Positions 43,895-53,062 of a stretch of DNA of 64,000 bases are shown here, piece by piece (position 1 is the first letter of the stretch; each line of letters opens with the position of its first letter). The DNA lies in contig NZ_CP146991.1 of assembly GCF_001941975.2 (NCBI RefSeq), positions 166,501 to 230,500 on the forward strand, written 5' to 3'. The position numbers were made by a program, and so were the translations under genes. Under the pieces are notes generated by a model. It had not been told where the DNA came from and did not search any database. It saw only the letters and a list, made by a program, of their open reading frames with translations. This DNA comes from Sporomusa sphaeroides DSM 2875. GTDB taxonomy: Bacteria; Bacillota; Negativicutes; Sporomusales; Sporomusaceae.

Positions 43895-44757
43895 ATGCTG
43901 TGAATCAGCCAGGTACATTATACCTATGCCCGACACCGCTCGGCAATCTGGAAGATATGAGCTTCCGGGCCGTTCGGGTATTAAAAGAAGCCGCAGCCGT
44001 TGCCGCCGAAGATACCAGGCACACGATCAAGCTGCTCAACCATTTTGATATCCATGTGCCGCTCATTAGTTATCATGAACACAATAAGGCCGAACGCGGA
44101 CCGGAGATTGTGAGGCGCCTGCTGCAGGGAGAAACCATTGCCCTGGTCAGCGATGCCGGTATGCCGGGTATCTCTGATCCCGGCGTTGATCTGGTGCGTT
44201 TGGCGATTGAGCAGAATATCCCGGTTGTACCGCTGCCCGGGCCCAACGCGGCGTTAACGGCTCTTATCGCCTCAGGGCTTGATACTACGTTGTTTACCTT
44301 TGTCGGCTTTTTGCCTAAGACCAATAAGCACCGGCGGGAACTGCTTGCTAAGCTGGCCAGGCATCCGTATACTTTGGTGTTTTATGAATCGCCGCACCGG
44401 CTGAAGGCCACACTAGAAGAAATTAAGTCCGCCTTAGGCGATCGCCAGGCGGTTGCCGCCAGAGAACTGACTAAGAAATTCGAAGAATTCGTCCGGGGTA
44501 CTCTGGGGAGCATTAGCTTACATTTTAATGAACATCAGCCACGCGGGGAATTTACATTGATTGTGGCGGGGATTTCTGACGATGAGGTGGTGGCGGCAGA
44601 GGCGGATAGCTTTGCTGGTCTTGATGTGATACAAGCCGTACAGATGCTAATTGAACGGGGGATAAATAAAAAAGACGCCATCCGTGAGGTGGCGTCGCAA
44701 AAAGGCTTACCGAAACGTCAGGTATACCAGGCTGTTCTGGACAGTGATGTATTATAG
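43891..44757 (+). CDS. rsmI: 16S rRNA (cytidine-1402-2'-O)-methyltransferase
   Basis: The 288-residue tetrapyrrole-methylase-fold enzyme has TLYLCPTPLGNLEDMSFRAV at the N-terminus, AAEDTRHTIKLLNHF, GMPGISDPG and the C-terminal KDAIREVASQKGLPKRQVYQ. It methylates C1402 of 16S rRNA in the decoding centre. The start is GTG 43891 or GTG 43900; both lie at the end of the preceding gene. The yazA GIY-YIG gene, which sits just before it in B. subtilis, is missing. Confidence 0.92.
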   Translation: MNAVNQPGTLYLCPTPLGNLEDMSFRAVRVLKEAAAVAAEDTRHTIKLLNHFDIHVPLISYHEHNKAERGPEIVRRLLQGETIALVSDAGMPGISDPGVDLVRLAIEQNIPVVPLPGPNAALTALIASGLDTTLFTFVGFLPKTNKHRRELLAKLARHPYTLVFYESPHRLKATLEEIKSALGDRQAVAARELTKKFEEFVRGTLGSISLHFNEHQPRGEFTLIVAGISDDEVVAAEADSFAGLDVIQAVQMLIERGINKKDAIREVASQKGLPKRQVYQAVLDSDVL

Positions 44758-44764
44758 GAGACTG

Positions 44765-45013
44765 TTATACAGCCCGCTGGCCCATGGCATCCAGGCAGTC
44801 TTTGCAGACATTTTTGTTTTTGAAATTGGTTACATCGGCAGCGTTGCCGCAGAATACGCACGCCGGTTCATATTTCCGGAGAATGATACGGTCGCTGTCA
44901 ACATAAATTTCGAGAGCGTCTTTTTCTTCGATATCAAGAGTGCGGCGCAATTCGATAGGAATAACCACCCTACCCAGCTCGTCCACTTTACGTACAATAC
45001 CAGTTGATTTCAT
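44765..45013 (-). CDS. abrB: AbrB-family transition-state regulator
   Basis: This 82-residue protein begins MKSTGIVRKVDELGRVVIPI, the swapped-hairpin AbrB DNA-binding domain, followed by LRRTLDIEEKDALEIYVD. The C-terminus has a CxxC pair twice (CVFCGNA and VCKDCLD), a zinc-binding tail that B. subtilis AbrB lacks. AbrB represses post-exponential genes and is a standard partner of Spo0A-governed sporulation; direct repression by Spo0A cannot be seen here. Transcribed away from metG, with its own promoter. The locus matches the B. subtilis rsmI-abrB-metS order. Confidence 0.92.
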   Translation of the reverse strand: MKSTGIVRKVDELGRVVIPIELRRTLDIEEKDALEIYVDSDRIILRKYEPACVFCGNAADVTNFKNKNVCKDCLDAMGQRAV

Positions 45014-45112
45014 TTTGCATTTTCTCCCTTCAAATTACAATATTTTGTGTTTAAAACAATCGCTACTCAATTGGAAACCGTCAACAAGATTCGACAAAAC
45101 TCGCTTAACTAA

Positions 45113-45141
45113 ATAATACCAAATATTACAAAGCATGTCAA
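45113..45141 (-). promoter_or_regulatory. Sigma-A promoter of abrB
   Basis: On the minus strand: TTGACA (45136-45141), a 17-base spacer and TATTAT (45113-45118). It lies about 100 bases before the abrB start. Confidence 0.75.
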
Positions 45142-45248
45142 CCCAATTTTTTACAAATGATAAAATTTTTGAAAAAATATCGCACTAACTTTGTATATAA
45201 TTGTTATCCCTGTCATATAATACTACTTTATGTCGAAAAATACAACTA

Positions 45249-45277
45249 TTGACAATTATATTCTTACTATCTATAAT
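45249..45277 (+). promoter_or_regulatory. Consensus sigma-A promoter of metG
   Basis: TTGACA (45249-45254), a 17-base spacer and TATAAT (45272-45277), an exact consensus promoter 41 bases before the metG start. No T-box or SAM-type leader fits in this short interval. Confidence 0.88.
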
Positions 45278-45317
45278 TGGTAAAATACAACAAACGCGTT
45301 GTCTGAAGGAGGACATT

Positions 45318-47249
45318 ATGTCGAAAAAACCCTTTTATATTACCACCCCCATATATTATCCCAGTGACCGGCTGCATATTGGCCATGCTTACTGTACGAC
45401 GGTTGCTGATGCCATCGCCCGGTACAAAAGGTTGGCAGGTTTCGACGTATTTTTTCTGACAGGTTCGGACGAACATGGCCAGAAGATTCAGCGGAAGGCT
45501 GAGGAAAATAATACTACACCCCAGGCTTATGTTGACAATATTGTAGCCTCTTTCCAGCATTTGTGGGAGAAATTAAACATTTCTCATGACGATTTTATTC
45601 GCACCACCGAGCGTCGTCATCACGAGTTGGTACAGGCTGTTTTTCAAAAGATTTATGACCAGGGCGATATTTATAAAGCCGAATATGAAGGCTGGTATTG
45701 CACGCCTTGTGAGACTTTCTGGATGGAACGCCAGCTCAGTGACGGCAAATGCCCCGATTGTGGCCGTGCTGTCGAAATTGTAAAAGAGGAAAGTTATTTT
45801 TTCCGGATGGCGAAATATCAGGAACGTCTGCTGCAATATATTGAAGAAAACCCGGAATTTATTCAGCCGACCTCCCGCCGCAATGAGATGATTAACTTCA
45901 TCAAAGGCGGTCTGGAAGATTTGTGTGTTTCCCGGACAACCTTTGACTGGGGCATTCCTGTTCCCTTTGATACCAAGCATGTCGTCTATGTGTGGTTTGA
46001 CGCACTGACCAATTACATAACTGCCGCCGGTTATCTCAATGACCGGGAAAAGTTCGATAAATACTGGCCTGCCGATATCCATCTGGTAGGAAAGGAAATT
46101 GTCCGGTTCCACAGCATCATCTGGCCGATTATTCTCATGGCCATGGGTGCTCCCCTGCCGAAAATGGTGTATGGCCATGGCTGGCTGGTGGTAGAAGGGG
46201 ATAAAATGTCGAAGTCCAAGGGCAATGTAATTGATCCGCTTGCTTTGATTGATGAATTTGGCGCCGATACCATCCGTTATTTCCTTTTGCGTGAAATTAC
46301 ACTGGGGCTTGACGGCAATTTCTCGCGCGATGCGCTGATCAACCGGATTAACGCGGATTTAGCCAATGATTTGGGCAATCTCCTGCATCGCAGTCTGAGC
46401 ATGATCGGCCGTTTTAACGGCGGTATTGTGGAAGCGCCGGGAGAAGAGGCGCCTATTGACCAGGAGCTTATTGCGCTGGCCCGGGCTACTGCCGCTCAGT
46501 ATGAAAAACATATGGAACAACAGGATATTAATGCCGCACTGAAGGAAGTGTGGGCGCTCATTGGGCGTACCAATAAATATATTGATGAAACCGGGCCGTG
46601 GGCTTTGGCCAAAGATCCGGCCAAAAAAGGCCGGCTGAATACCGTGCTGTACAATCTGGCAGAGGTGCTGAGAATTGTTGCTATTTTAATTTCGCCGTTT
46701 ATGCCGCTTACTGCTCCGAAAATTTGGCGGCAGCTTGGCCTAACCAGCGATTTTGCCGGCGTAACCTTAGGAGATGCTAAAAGCTGGGGACGTTTGCCGC
46801 TGGGCACCGTTGTTGCCAAGCCTGAGCCGATCTTTCCGCGGATTGAAGAGCAGCCGGCAGTTCAGGCTGCGGGCCAGCCGGCCGAAACGGCAGCTGTGCC
46901 TGCGCCGCAAGCGGCAGCCGAGCCGGGTACGCCGGAGATTACCATTGATGAATTTGCTAAAGTGGATTTAAGAGTAGCCAAAGTATTGGCTGCCGAGAAG
47001 GTGAAGAAGGCCGATAAGCTGCTGCTGCTGACAGTGGATCTGGGAACCGAGCAGCGTACTATTATCTCCGGTATTGCCAAGCATTATGAACCCGAGCAGC
47101 TGGTGGGGCAAAATGTTGTTATGGTAGTTAACCTAAAACCTGCCAAAATCCGGGGGATAGAATCCCGCGGCATGGTGCTCGCGGCATCCTGTGACGAGAA
47201 GCTGCAACTGGTTACCGCCGACATGCCGCCAGGCAGCAAGGTGAAGTAA
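45318..47249 (+). CDS. metG: Methionine-tRNA ligase with C-terminal tRNA-binding domain
   Basis: The 643-residue class Ia synthetase has HIGH in LHIGHAYCTT, zinc-binding CTPCETFWMERQ and CPDCG, the KMSKSKGN motif in the C-terminal part of the catalytic domain, and a C-terminal EMAP/Trbp111-like domain (ITIDEFAKVDLRVAKVLAAE, about residues 540-643). It charges tRNA-Met. The ATG at 45318 follows AAGGAGGACATT; a frame open to 45201 overlaps the promoter and is not used. An Ala/Pro-rich linker precedes the tRNA-binding domain. The tatD gene follows one base after the stop. Confidence 0.95.
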   Translation: MSKKPFYITTPIYYPSDRLHIGHAYCTTVADAIARYKRLAGFDVFFLTGSDEHGQKIQRKAEENNTTPQAYVDNIVASFQHLWEKLNISHDDFIRTTERRHHELVQAVFQKIYDQGDIYKAEYEGWYCTPCETFWMERQLSDGKCPDCGRAVEIVKEESYFFRMAKYQERLLQYIEENPEFIQPTSRRNEMINFIKGGLEDLCVSRTTFDWGIPVPFDTKHVVYVWFDALTNYITAAGYLNDREKFDKYWPADIHLVGKEIVRFHSIIWPIILMAMGAPLPKMVYGHGWLVVEGDKMSKSKGNVIDPLALIDEFGADTIRYFLLREITLGLDGNFSRDALINRINADLANDLGNLLHRSLSMIGRFNGGIVEAPGEEAPIDQELIALARATAAQYEKHMEQQDINAALKEVWALIGRTNKYIDETGPWALAKDPAKKGRLNTVLYNLAEVLRIVAILISPFMPLTAPKIWRQLGLTSDFAGVTLGDAKSWGRLPLGTVVAKPEPIFPRIEEQPAVQAAGQPAETAAVPAPQAAAEPGTPEITIDEFAKVDLRVAKVLAAEKVKKADKLLLLTVDLGTEQRTIISGIAKHYEPEQLVGQNVVMVVNLKPAKIRGIESRGMVLAASCDEKLQLVTADMPPGSKVK

Positions 47250-47250
47250 G

Positions 47251-48018
47251 ATGTTGTTTGACTCACATGCCCATCTTGATGATAAACGGTTTGACGATGA
47301 CCGTGAGCAAGTGATTCAGCGGGCGGCGGCAGCCGGACTTGTCGGTATCCTGAACGCCGGTGCCTGTATGGAGTCTTCGGCCCGCTCAGTCGCCCTTGCC
47401 GGGAAACATGAACTGGTTTATGCCGCTGTCGGCATCCACCCCCATGATGCCAAAGAGGCTAAAGCCGGTGACTATGAACAACTGGCCGACTGGTGCCTTG
47501 CACCTAAAGTAGTGGCCATTGGTGAGATTGGCCTTGACTATTATTATGACTTATCGCCGCGCGAGGTTCAGCAGCAGGTTTTCCGCCGCCAGATTGATGT
47601 GGCCCGCCAGCTTAAAAAGCCTATCATCATTCATGACCGGGATGCGCATGGCGATGTGCTGGCAATGATTAAAAAAGAGGCCAAAGGAATGAGTGGCGTA
47701 CTGCACTGCTTTTCCGGCAGCCTGGAAATGGCGACAGAAGTGATCAAGCTGGGTTTTTATGTTTCCTTTGCCGGGCCGGTAACCTATGCCAAAGACGGCA
47801 AACTCAAAGAAGTCGCAGCCAGGATTCCGCTGGAACGGCTGCTGGTGGAAACCGACTGCCCTTATCTGACGCCCCAGCCGTACCGCGGCCGCCGCAATGA
47901 GCCGGCACATGTCCGCTTTACTGCGGCAGAGGTGGCGCAGGTCCGGGGGATGGAACCGGCAGCATTGGCAGCGGCGGCGACAGCTAACACCAAGCGCTTG
48001 TTCGGGATTGATGCATAA
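47251..48018 (+). CDS. tatD: TatD-family metal-dependent DNase
   Basis: This 255-residue amidohydrolase-fold protein has the metal ligands in FDSHAHLDDKRF, the IGEIGLDYYY block, HDRDAHGDVL and VETDCPYLTPQPYRG. TatD enzymes are 3'-5' DNases acting on damaged or apoptotic DNA. B. subtilis YabD occupies the same site after metS. Its start is one base after the metG stop, so the two form an operon. A terminator follows at 48061. Confidence 0.92.
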   Translation: MLFDSHAHLDDKRFDDDREQVIQRAAAAGLVGILNAGACMESSARSVALAGKHELVYAAVGIHPHDAKEAKAGDYEQLADWCLAPKVVAIGEIGLDYYYDLSPREVQQQVFRRQIDVARQLKKPIIIHDRDAHGDVLAMIKKEAKGMSGVLHCFSGSLEMATEVIKLGFYVSFAGPVTYAKDGKLKEVAARIPLERLLVETDCPYLTPQPYRGRRNEPAHVRFTAAEVAQVRGMEPAALAAAATANTKRLFGIDA

Positions 48019-48060
48019 CATGGTGAAATAAAAAATTAATATGAGCAGGAATAAATTGGA

Positions 48061-48107
48061 AATACGGCGAATATTTTACAATAAATAATATTTGCCGTAT
48101 TTTATTT
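48061..48107 (+). terminator. Intrinsic terminator of tatD
   Basis: AATACGGCGAATATT pairs with AATATTTGCCGTATT and is followed by TTATTT. Confidence 0.88.
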
Positions 48108-48184
48108 AGTTCTGTATAAAATTTACAATAAATGGTAATACTCCCAATAATGAATAGATAATTATGGTTAGCGCAAAGAAGAAT

Positions 48185-48213
48185 TTGACTAAATAACCAT
48201 GTTGTGGTATAAT
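48185..48213 (+). promoter_or_regulatory. Sigma-A promoter of yabE
   Basis: TTGACT (48185-48190), a 17-base spacer and TATAAT (48208-48213), 28 bases before the start codon. A GAAAGGGGGG ribosome binding site follows. Confidence 0.85.
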
Positions 48214-48241
48214 TATTGAGCTCATTGAAAGGGGGGTATTC

Positions 48242-49231
48242 ATGCGTGATGAAAAGGCCGTACTGGCAAAGTACGGACAGAAAAAAGTAGCATTGATTGT
48301 CGCATTGCTACTGGCATCATTGCTGGCAACCGGATTTGTTTGGGCACAAAAAAAAGTCCAGATTCTTGCAGATGGTCAATTTTATACTGTAAAAACTATG
48401 TACAAAAATCCGCATAAAATTCTACAGAAAGCTGGAATTGCGCTTGGTCCTGAGGACGAAATCCGTCTCTCAACCACCGGCGTAGAAACAGGAACTGTAA
48501 TTGAGGTCTTTCGTGCAGTACCGGTAACCGTTAACTTTCAGGGAAAAACCTTTACTTTACTTACCGGTAAGCCCACTGTGCGTGAGGTTGCCAGCCAGGT
48601 GGGAGTACCTGAGGACAAAATCAAGTTAACCCCCGGGGAGGATGCCAGGCCGGTTGCCGGCATGAACATCCGGGCGGTTGTCCTAACTGAGAAAATCGAA
48701 GAACAGGAAGTTCCTGACCTGTACCAGGTTGTCCGTCAGCCTGATCCCACACTGGAAAAAGGTGTGGAGGAAATCGCACAGCCTGGTGAGAATGGCATCA
48801 AGAAAGCCACTGTACGCGTCAGGTTTGAAGATGGCGCCAAGGTTTCCGCCGATGTGCTGTCAGAGATTGTGGCTGTAAGTTCAAAACCGCAAATTATCCG
48901 GGTAGGTACTCGCGATACGGTAGACACTTCCCGCGGCACTATGCATTTCCGGAATGTCCGCCATATGGAAGCCACTGCCTATCTGCCGACCGACGGTTCG
49001 CCCCAGGGGTTGACCGCCACCGGGATTGCTGCCCGGCGCGGCATTGTTGCTGTTGACCCGGATGTTATTCCGCTGGGTACCCGCGTATATGTTCCCGGCT
49101 ATGGCATGGGACTGGCGGCCGATGTTGGCGGTGCCATCGTGGGTGACAAAATCGACTTATGTATGGAAAGTTCCAGTGAGGCCTGGCAGTTTGGCCGCCG
49201 GGTAGTCAAAGTCTATATTTTAGCTGAGTAA
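48242..49231 (+). CDS. YabE-like cell-wall enzyme with G5 and 3D domains
   Basis: A 329-residue exported or anchored protein. A hydrophobic segment (about residues 16-36) is followed by two DUF348 units (about 40-140), a G5 domain (about 150-235) and a C-terminal 3D domain (about 240-329) with MEATAYLPTDG, GIVAVDPDVIPLGTRVYV and the Asp-rich DVGGAIVGDKIDLCM. The 3D domain resembles MltA-like murein hydrolase folds and is found in resuscitation-promoting-like proteins such as B. subtilis YabE. It probably remodels peptidoglycan at the cell surface. Its own promoter and terminator make it a single-gene unit. Confidence 0.9.
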   Translation: MRDEKAVLAKYGQKKVALIVALLLASLLATGFVWAQKKVQILADGQFYTVKTMYKNPHKILQKAGIALGPEDEIRLSTTGVETGTVIEVFRAVPVTVNFQGKTFTLLTGKPTVREVASQVGVPEDKIKLTPGEDARPVAGMNIRAVVLTEKIEEQEVPDLYQVVRQPDPTLEKGVEEIAQPGENGIKKATVRVRFEDGAKVSADVLSEIVAVSSKPQIIRVGTRDTVDTSRGTMHFRNVRHMEATAYLPTDGSPQGLTATGIAARRGIVAVDPDVIPLGTRVYVPGYGMGLAADVGGAIVGDKIDLCMESSSEAWQFGRRVVKVYILAE

Positions 49232-49232
49232 C

Positions 49233-49258
49233 AAAACAGGGCCTTGCGCCCTGTTTTG
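49233..49258 (+). terminator. Intrinsic terminator of yabE
   Basis: AAAACAGGGC and GCCCTGTTTT around CTTGC. Confidence 0.88.
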
Positions 49259-49497
49259 CTGTAAGTATAGAAAGAGAACAAGGTAAAAGGGGACAGGGGG
49301 TTAATTCTTATTAACCCTTTGTTTTCGTTGTGTCCTTTGCGGCTAAAAAATCCCTGTAATTCTGCCTGCAGGGCGGGGTGGTGCTGCCTGGTACCGAGAG
49401 ATTGCTTTACGTTTGTTCAGAGTGACGGGGATGCAGGCAGGAGTGGGGCTATGGTGCAGCGAATTCTTAGAAGACCAAAATCCAATGGACGAAGGGA

Positions 49498-51225
49498 ATG
49501 AGGCGCTTGCCTGGCGTAAACCGTAAATTTCTGCAAGATACCTGGAATTTGACCCGGGACTACTGGCATTCGGAGGAAAAGTGGCAGGCGCGGGGGCTGC
49601 TTGCCGTAATTGTGACCCTTAACCTGGCCTTTGTTTATATTTTAGTGCTGATTAATAAGTGGTTTAACCGGTTTTACAGCGCACTGCAGAATTATGATAA
49701 AACAGAAGTTTTTAGTGCTATGGGCGAGTTTTGCCTGTTGGCTGCATTTTACATTATTGTAGCCGTCTATAAGCTTTATCTTAGGCAGATGCTTGAGATC
49801 AAATGGCGGCGCTGGCTGACGCAGAAATACCTTACTGCGTGGCTTAAAGACCAGATGTATTACCGGCTGCAACTGACTGACAATTACACCGACAATCCGG
49901 ACCAGCGTATTAGTGAAGACCTAAGGCTTTTCACTAGTTATACCCTGCAGTTATCGGTGGGTCTGCTTAATGCGGTTGCAACCCTGGCAGCCTTTATCGC
50001 TATTCTTTGGCAACTGTCCGGTACAATGGTCATTCCGATTGGCAATCACCCAATTACTGTTTATGGCTATATGGTGTGGGTGGCTCTTGTATATGCGGTA
50101 ATAGGTACTTGGCTGTCCCATAAAATCGGCAAGCCGCTGATCGGGCTTAATTTTGATCAGCAGCGCTATGAGGCTGACTTCCGCTTTAGTTTGGTACGGC
50201 TGAGGGAAAATAGTGAAAGCATTGCCTTCTATGGCGGTGAAAGGCGTGAAGAACAGGGATTTATTGCAAGATTTAGCAAGGTGTTTAGTAATTACTGGCA
50301 GATTATGCAGCGACAGAAGAGTTTAACCTGGTTTGCCTCCGGTTATGGACAAATTGCCATTATCTTTCCCCTGGTGGCGGCTTTGCCACGTTACTTTGCC
50401 AAAGAAATTTCGCTTGGCGGTTTACTGCAGACCGCGCAGGCTTTTGACAAAGTGCATGATTCTTTATCCTTTTTAGTTACAAGTTATGCCACTATGGCCG
50501 AGTGGAAGGCCGTGGTTGACCGGCTTACCGGTTTTGTTGGCAATATGCGTGAAGTGAGTGGTTTGTCTCATGGCAACGATTTTATCCGGATAGGATCTGC
50601 ACCGGGACTGGATGTGAGTGAGCTGCAGATTGACCTGCCTGATGGGCGGCGAATTCTGTCCGGACTCAAGCTGTCACTGTCAGCCGGGGATTCGTTATTG
50701 GTAGCCGGCCCTTCAGGCAGCGGTAAAAGCACGCTGCTCAGGACATTATCCGGCTTATGGCCCTATGCAAAGGGGAATATCACTTTGCCGGCAACAAAAG
50801 ATTTTCTGTTTTTACCGCAAAAATCCTACCTGCCGCTTGGTACACTGCGGGAAGTATTACTTTACCCTGGGCCTAAAGAGCCGGTTACTGATGAAAATAT
50901 TTGTGCTGCCATGTCACTGTGTAAGCTGGACTTTTTGAAAGAGCAGCTGGACAGGGTGGAAGACTGGTCGCATGTATTGTCTTTGGGTGAACAGCAGCGG
51001 ATTGCCTTTGTGCGGGCACTGATTCATAAGCCGAAGTGGCTGTTTATGGATGAGGCGACCTCGGCTCTTGACGAGCCCACCGAACGGGCATTATATACTC
51101 TGCTTAAGGAACGCTTGCAGGGTACGGCGATGATCAGCGTCGGCCACCGGGGAACGCTTAACAGCTACCATAAAAAGAAATTAACTCTCGATGGTGCCGG
51201 ACACTGGAGTGTGCTCAATTTATAA
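49498..51225 (+). CDS. SbmA/YddA-type ABC transporter, fused permease and ATPase
   Basis: The 575-residue protein has a six-helix ABC_membrane_2 domain (residues about 1-330), with FNRFYSALQNYDKTEVF, ERISEDLRLF-like DQRISEDLRLFTSYT and the ELREVSG-linked segments, followed by an ATPase with Walker A GPSGSGKST, signature LSLGEQQRIAFVRAL, and Walker B WLFMDEATSALD. It is related to YddA and BacA/SbmA long-chain or peptide exporters-importers; the substrate is unknown. It interrupts the conserved yabE-rnmV order. The start is weakly supported (AAGGGA directly ahead of ATG 49498). No adjacent binding protein is present. Confidence 0.83.
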   Translation: MRRLPGVNRKFLQDTWNLTRDYWHSEEKWQARGLLAVIVTLNLAFVYILVLINKWFNRFYSALQNYDKTEVFSAMGEFCLLAAFYIIVAVYKLYLRQMLEIKWRRWLTQKYLTAWLKDQMYYRLQLTDNYTDNPDQRISEDLRLFTSYTLQLSVGLLNAVATLAAFIAILWQLSGTMVIPIGNHPITVYGYMVWVALVYAVIGTWLSHKIGKPLIGLNFDQQRYEADFRFSLVRLRENSESIAFYGGERREEQGFIARFSKVFSNYWQIMQRQKSLTWFASGYGQIAIIFPLVAALPRYFAKEISLGGLLQTAQAFDKVHDSLSFLVTSYATMAEWKAVVDRLTGFVGNMREVSGLSHGNDFIRIGSAPGLDVSELQIDLPDGRRILSGLKLSLSAGDSLLVAGPSGSGKSTLLRTLSGLWPYAKGNITLPATKDFLFLPQKSYLPLGTLREVLLYPGPKEPVTDENICAAMSLCKLDFLKEQLDRVEDWSHVLSLGEQQRIAFVRALIHKPKWLFMDEATSALDEPTERALYTLLKERLQGTAMISVGHRGTLNSYHKKKLTLDGAGHWSVLNL

Positions 51226-51442
51226 CGGCCTATATACTCCTCGTTACAGAAGCTGGCAGGCGGGTGGTGCATTGACAACGCTCCACCACTGGCGTTTGAC
51301 TTACGCTTCACGTCATAATACTTTGATTATAAATGCTGGCAGGGGTATGCGGGCAAAACTTTGGCAGGTTGTTTATAGATAAAAAGACGCAAACTGTGGT
51401 AATATATTCATATTGTTATTTACAGGAAAAATGGAGTGCGAG

Positions 51443-52024
51443 ATGATTAAAGAAGTAATTGTGGTGGAAGGTAAACAGGATATTGCCGCTGTTAAGCGGG
51501 CTGTTGATGCCGAATGCATTGCTACCGAGGGCTTTAACCTGTTGCCACGCACTATTAGCCGGATTGATGATGCCTATAAAAAGCGGGGAATTATCATTTT
51601 GACTGATCCGGACAGTGCCGGCGAACGGATTCGAAAATATCTGGCCGAACGGTTTCCCGAAGCCAGGCATGCTTTTGTGCCACGGGAGCAGGCTGACGCC
51701 AACAATGATATTGGTATTGAACAGGCGTCGCCGGCAGCTATCCGGGATGCGCTGGGCAAAGTACGGCTGCATGAATGGCAGCCCTCAAATGAATTTAGCT
51801 GGCAGGATATTATGACTTCCGGCTTAAGCGGGGTGCCTGATGCTGCCGTTCGCCGGGCGGTTGCGGGGGAAAAGCTGGGCATCGGGTATGCCAATGCCAA
51901 AGGCTTTTTATACCGCTTAAATCACTATGGCGTTACCCGCAGCGAATTTAATGAAGCACTGAACTTCTTGGCTGCAAAGACTCGGCAAGACAGTGCTGTG
52001 GAGGAACCTAACTATGGCAATTAA
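51443..52024 (+). CDS. rnmV: Ribonuclease M5
   Basis: The 193-residue Toprim protein has EVIVVEGKQDIAAVKR at the N-terminus, the Toprim DxD in LTDPDSAGERIRKYL, and FSWQDIMTSGLSG in the C-terminal part. RNase M5 matures 5S rRNA precursors with the help of L18. The ATG at 51443 follows GGAGTGCGAG; ten earlier codons are open but unsupported. Its end overlaps rsmA by 11 bases, as expected for the conserved rnmV-rsmA pair. Confidence 0.92.
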   Translation: MIKEVIVVEGKQDIAAVKRAVDAECIATEGFNLLPRTISRIDDAYKKRGIIILTDPDSAGERIRKYLAERFPEARHAFVPREQADANNDIGIEQASPAAIRDALGKVRLHEWQPSNEFSWQDIMTSGLSGVPDAAVRRAVAGEKLGIGYANAKGFLYRLNHYGVTRSEFNEALNFLAAKTRQDSAVEEPNYGN

Positions 52025-52883
52025 GCCGCGTATTGCCCAAAAAGAAGTAACCTTACATATCGTGAAGACTTTTGGCATTCATATGTCTAAAAAACTCGGA
52101 CAGAATTTCCTCATTGACGGGAATGTTGTTGACGGCATTGTAGCGGCCGCCCAGGTTAAAGCCGGTGATACCGTGCTGGAAGTCGGTCCGGGAATTGGCA
52201 CCCTAACCCAGGGGTTAGCCGAAGCAGGAGCCGAGGTAACCGCGGTGGAACTGGACCGGCGTTTGCTGGATGTGCTTGCCAAGACCCTGGAGGGGTATGA
52301 TAATGTCAAAGTCATCCATGGGGATATTTTAAAAATTGACATTTCCCGGGAAATAAACAAAGAAAAGTACAAGCTTGTCGCCAATCTGCCATATTATATT
52401 ACGACCCCTATTATTATGAAATTTTTGGAAGAACGGTTACCTGTCGAATTGCTGGTAACCATGGTGCAAAAAGAAGTGGCGCAGCGCATGGTGGCAAAGC
52501 CTGGTGGTAAGGACTACGGAGCGTTGTCGGTTGCTGTTCAGTACTATACCGAACCGGAAATTATGTTTATTGTGCCGCCAAAAGCCTTTATTCCGGCTCC
52601 GGCAGTGGAATCAGCCGTTATCCGGTGCACTGTGCGCACCGTGCCGCCGGTGCAGGTTGCCAGTGAGAAGATGTTTTTCCGGGTAGTTAAGGCTGCCTTT
52701 GCCCAGCGCCGGAAAACGCTGGCCAACGGGCTGAAGGCTAACGGGCTGGATAAAGCAGCGGTGGAAAAGGTGCTTGCTCAGGCTGGTATTGACGGTACAC
52801 GGCGCGGGGAGCAGCTGTCGCTTGATGAATTTGCAGCTATCGCCAATGCCTGGACAGGCCTGTTGGAGGCTCAGGCAATATAG
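52014..52883 (+). CDS. rsmA: 16S rRNA dimethyladenosine transferase RsmA
   Basis: This 289-residue enzyme has the SAM-binding SKKLGQNFLIDGNVVDGIV and VLEVGPGIGTLTQGLAE, the catalytic NLPYYITTPIIMKFLEE, and the C-terminal AFAQRRKTLANGLKANGL. It dimethylates A1518 and A1519 of 16S rRNA; loss gives kasugamycin resistance. The ATG at 52014 follows GGAGGAACC. The locus order rnmV-rsmA-yabG matches B. subtilis, although a glycosyltransferase now lies between rsmA and yabG. A bidirectional terminator follows. Confidence 0.94.
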   Translation: MAIKPRIAQKEVTLHIVKTFGIHMSKKLGQNFLIDGNVVDGIVAAAQVKAGDTVLEVGPGIGTLTQGLAEAGAEVTAVELDRRLLDVLAKTLEGYDNVKVIHGDILKIDISREINKEKYKLVANLPYYITTPIIMKFLEERLPVELLVTMVQKEVAQRMVAKPGGKDYGALSVAVQYYTEPEIMFIVPPKAFIPAPAVESAVIRCTVRTVPPVQVASEKMFFRVVKAAFAQRRKTLANGLKANGLDKAAVEKVLAQAGIDGTRRGEQLSLDEFAAIANAWTGLLEAQAI

Positions 52884-53031
52884 GTGCTCTGAGGCGGGGA
52901 CGGTCGTTATACCAGTACCTTGCGTCACCTTACTATTTGGATTAGATAGCGCCGGCGGCGCAGCGTTGTATGACGGCTGTATCCGCCGGGCCTTGCGGCG
53001 TGTGAAACTATATATTCTGTCGGTTATAGAG

Positions 53032-53062
53032 AAAGCCCTGCTCATTTTGAGCAGGGCTTTTC
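53032..53062. terminator. Bidirectional terminator between rsmA and the glycosyltransferase
   Basis: AAAGCCCTGCTCA and TGAGCAGGGCTTT with a three-base loop and T-runs on both strands. Confidence 0.88.

Noticed and set aside
45014-45317. T-box or SAM riboswitch upstream of metG
   Set aside because: A consensus promoter lies only 41 bases before the start codon, leaving no room for a leader, and no T-box or S-box core was seen.
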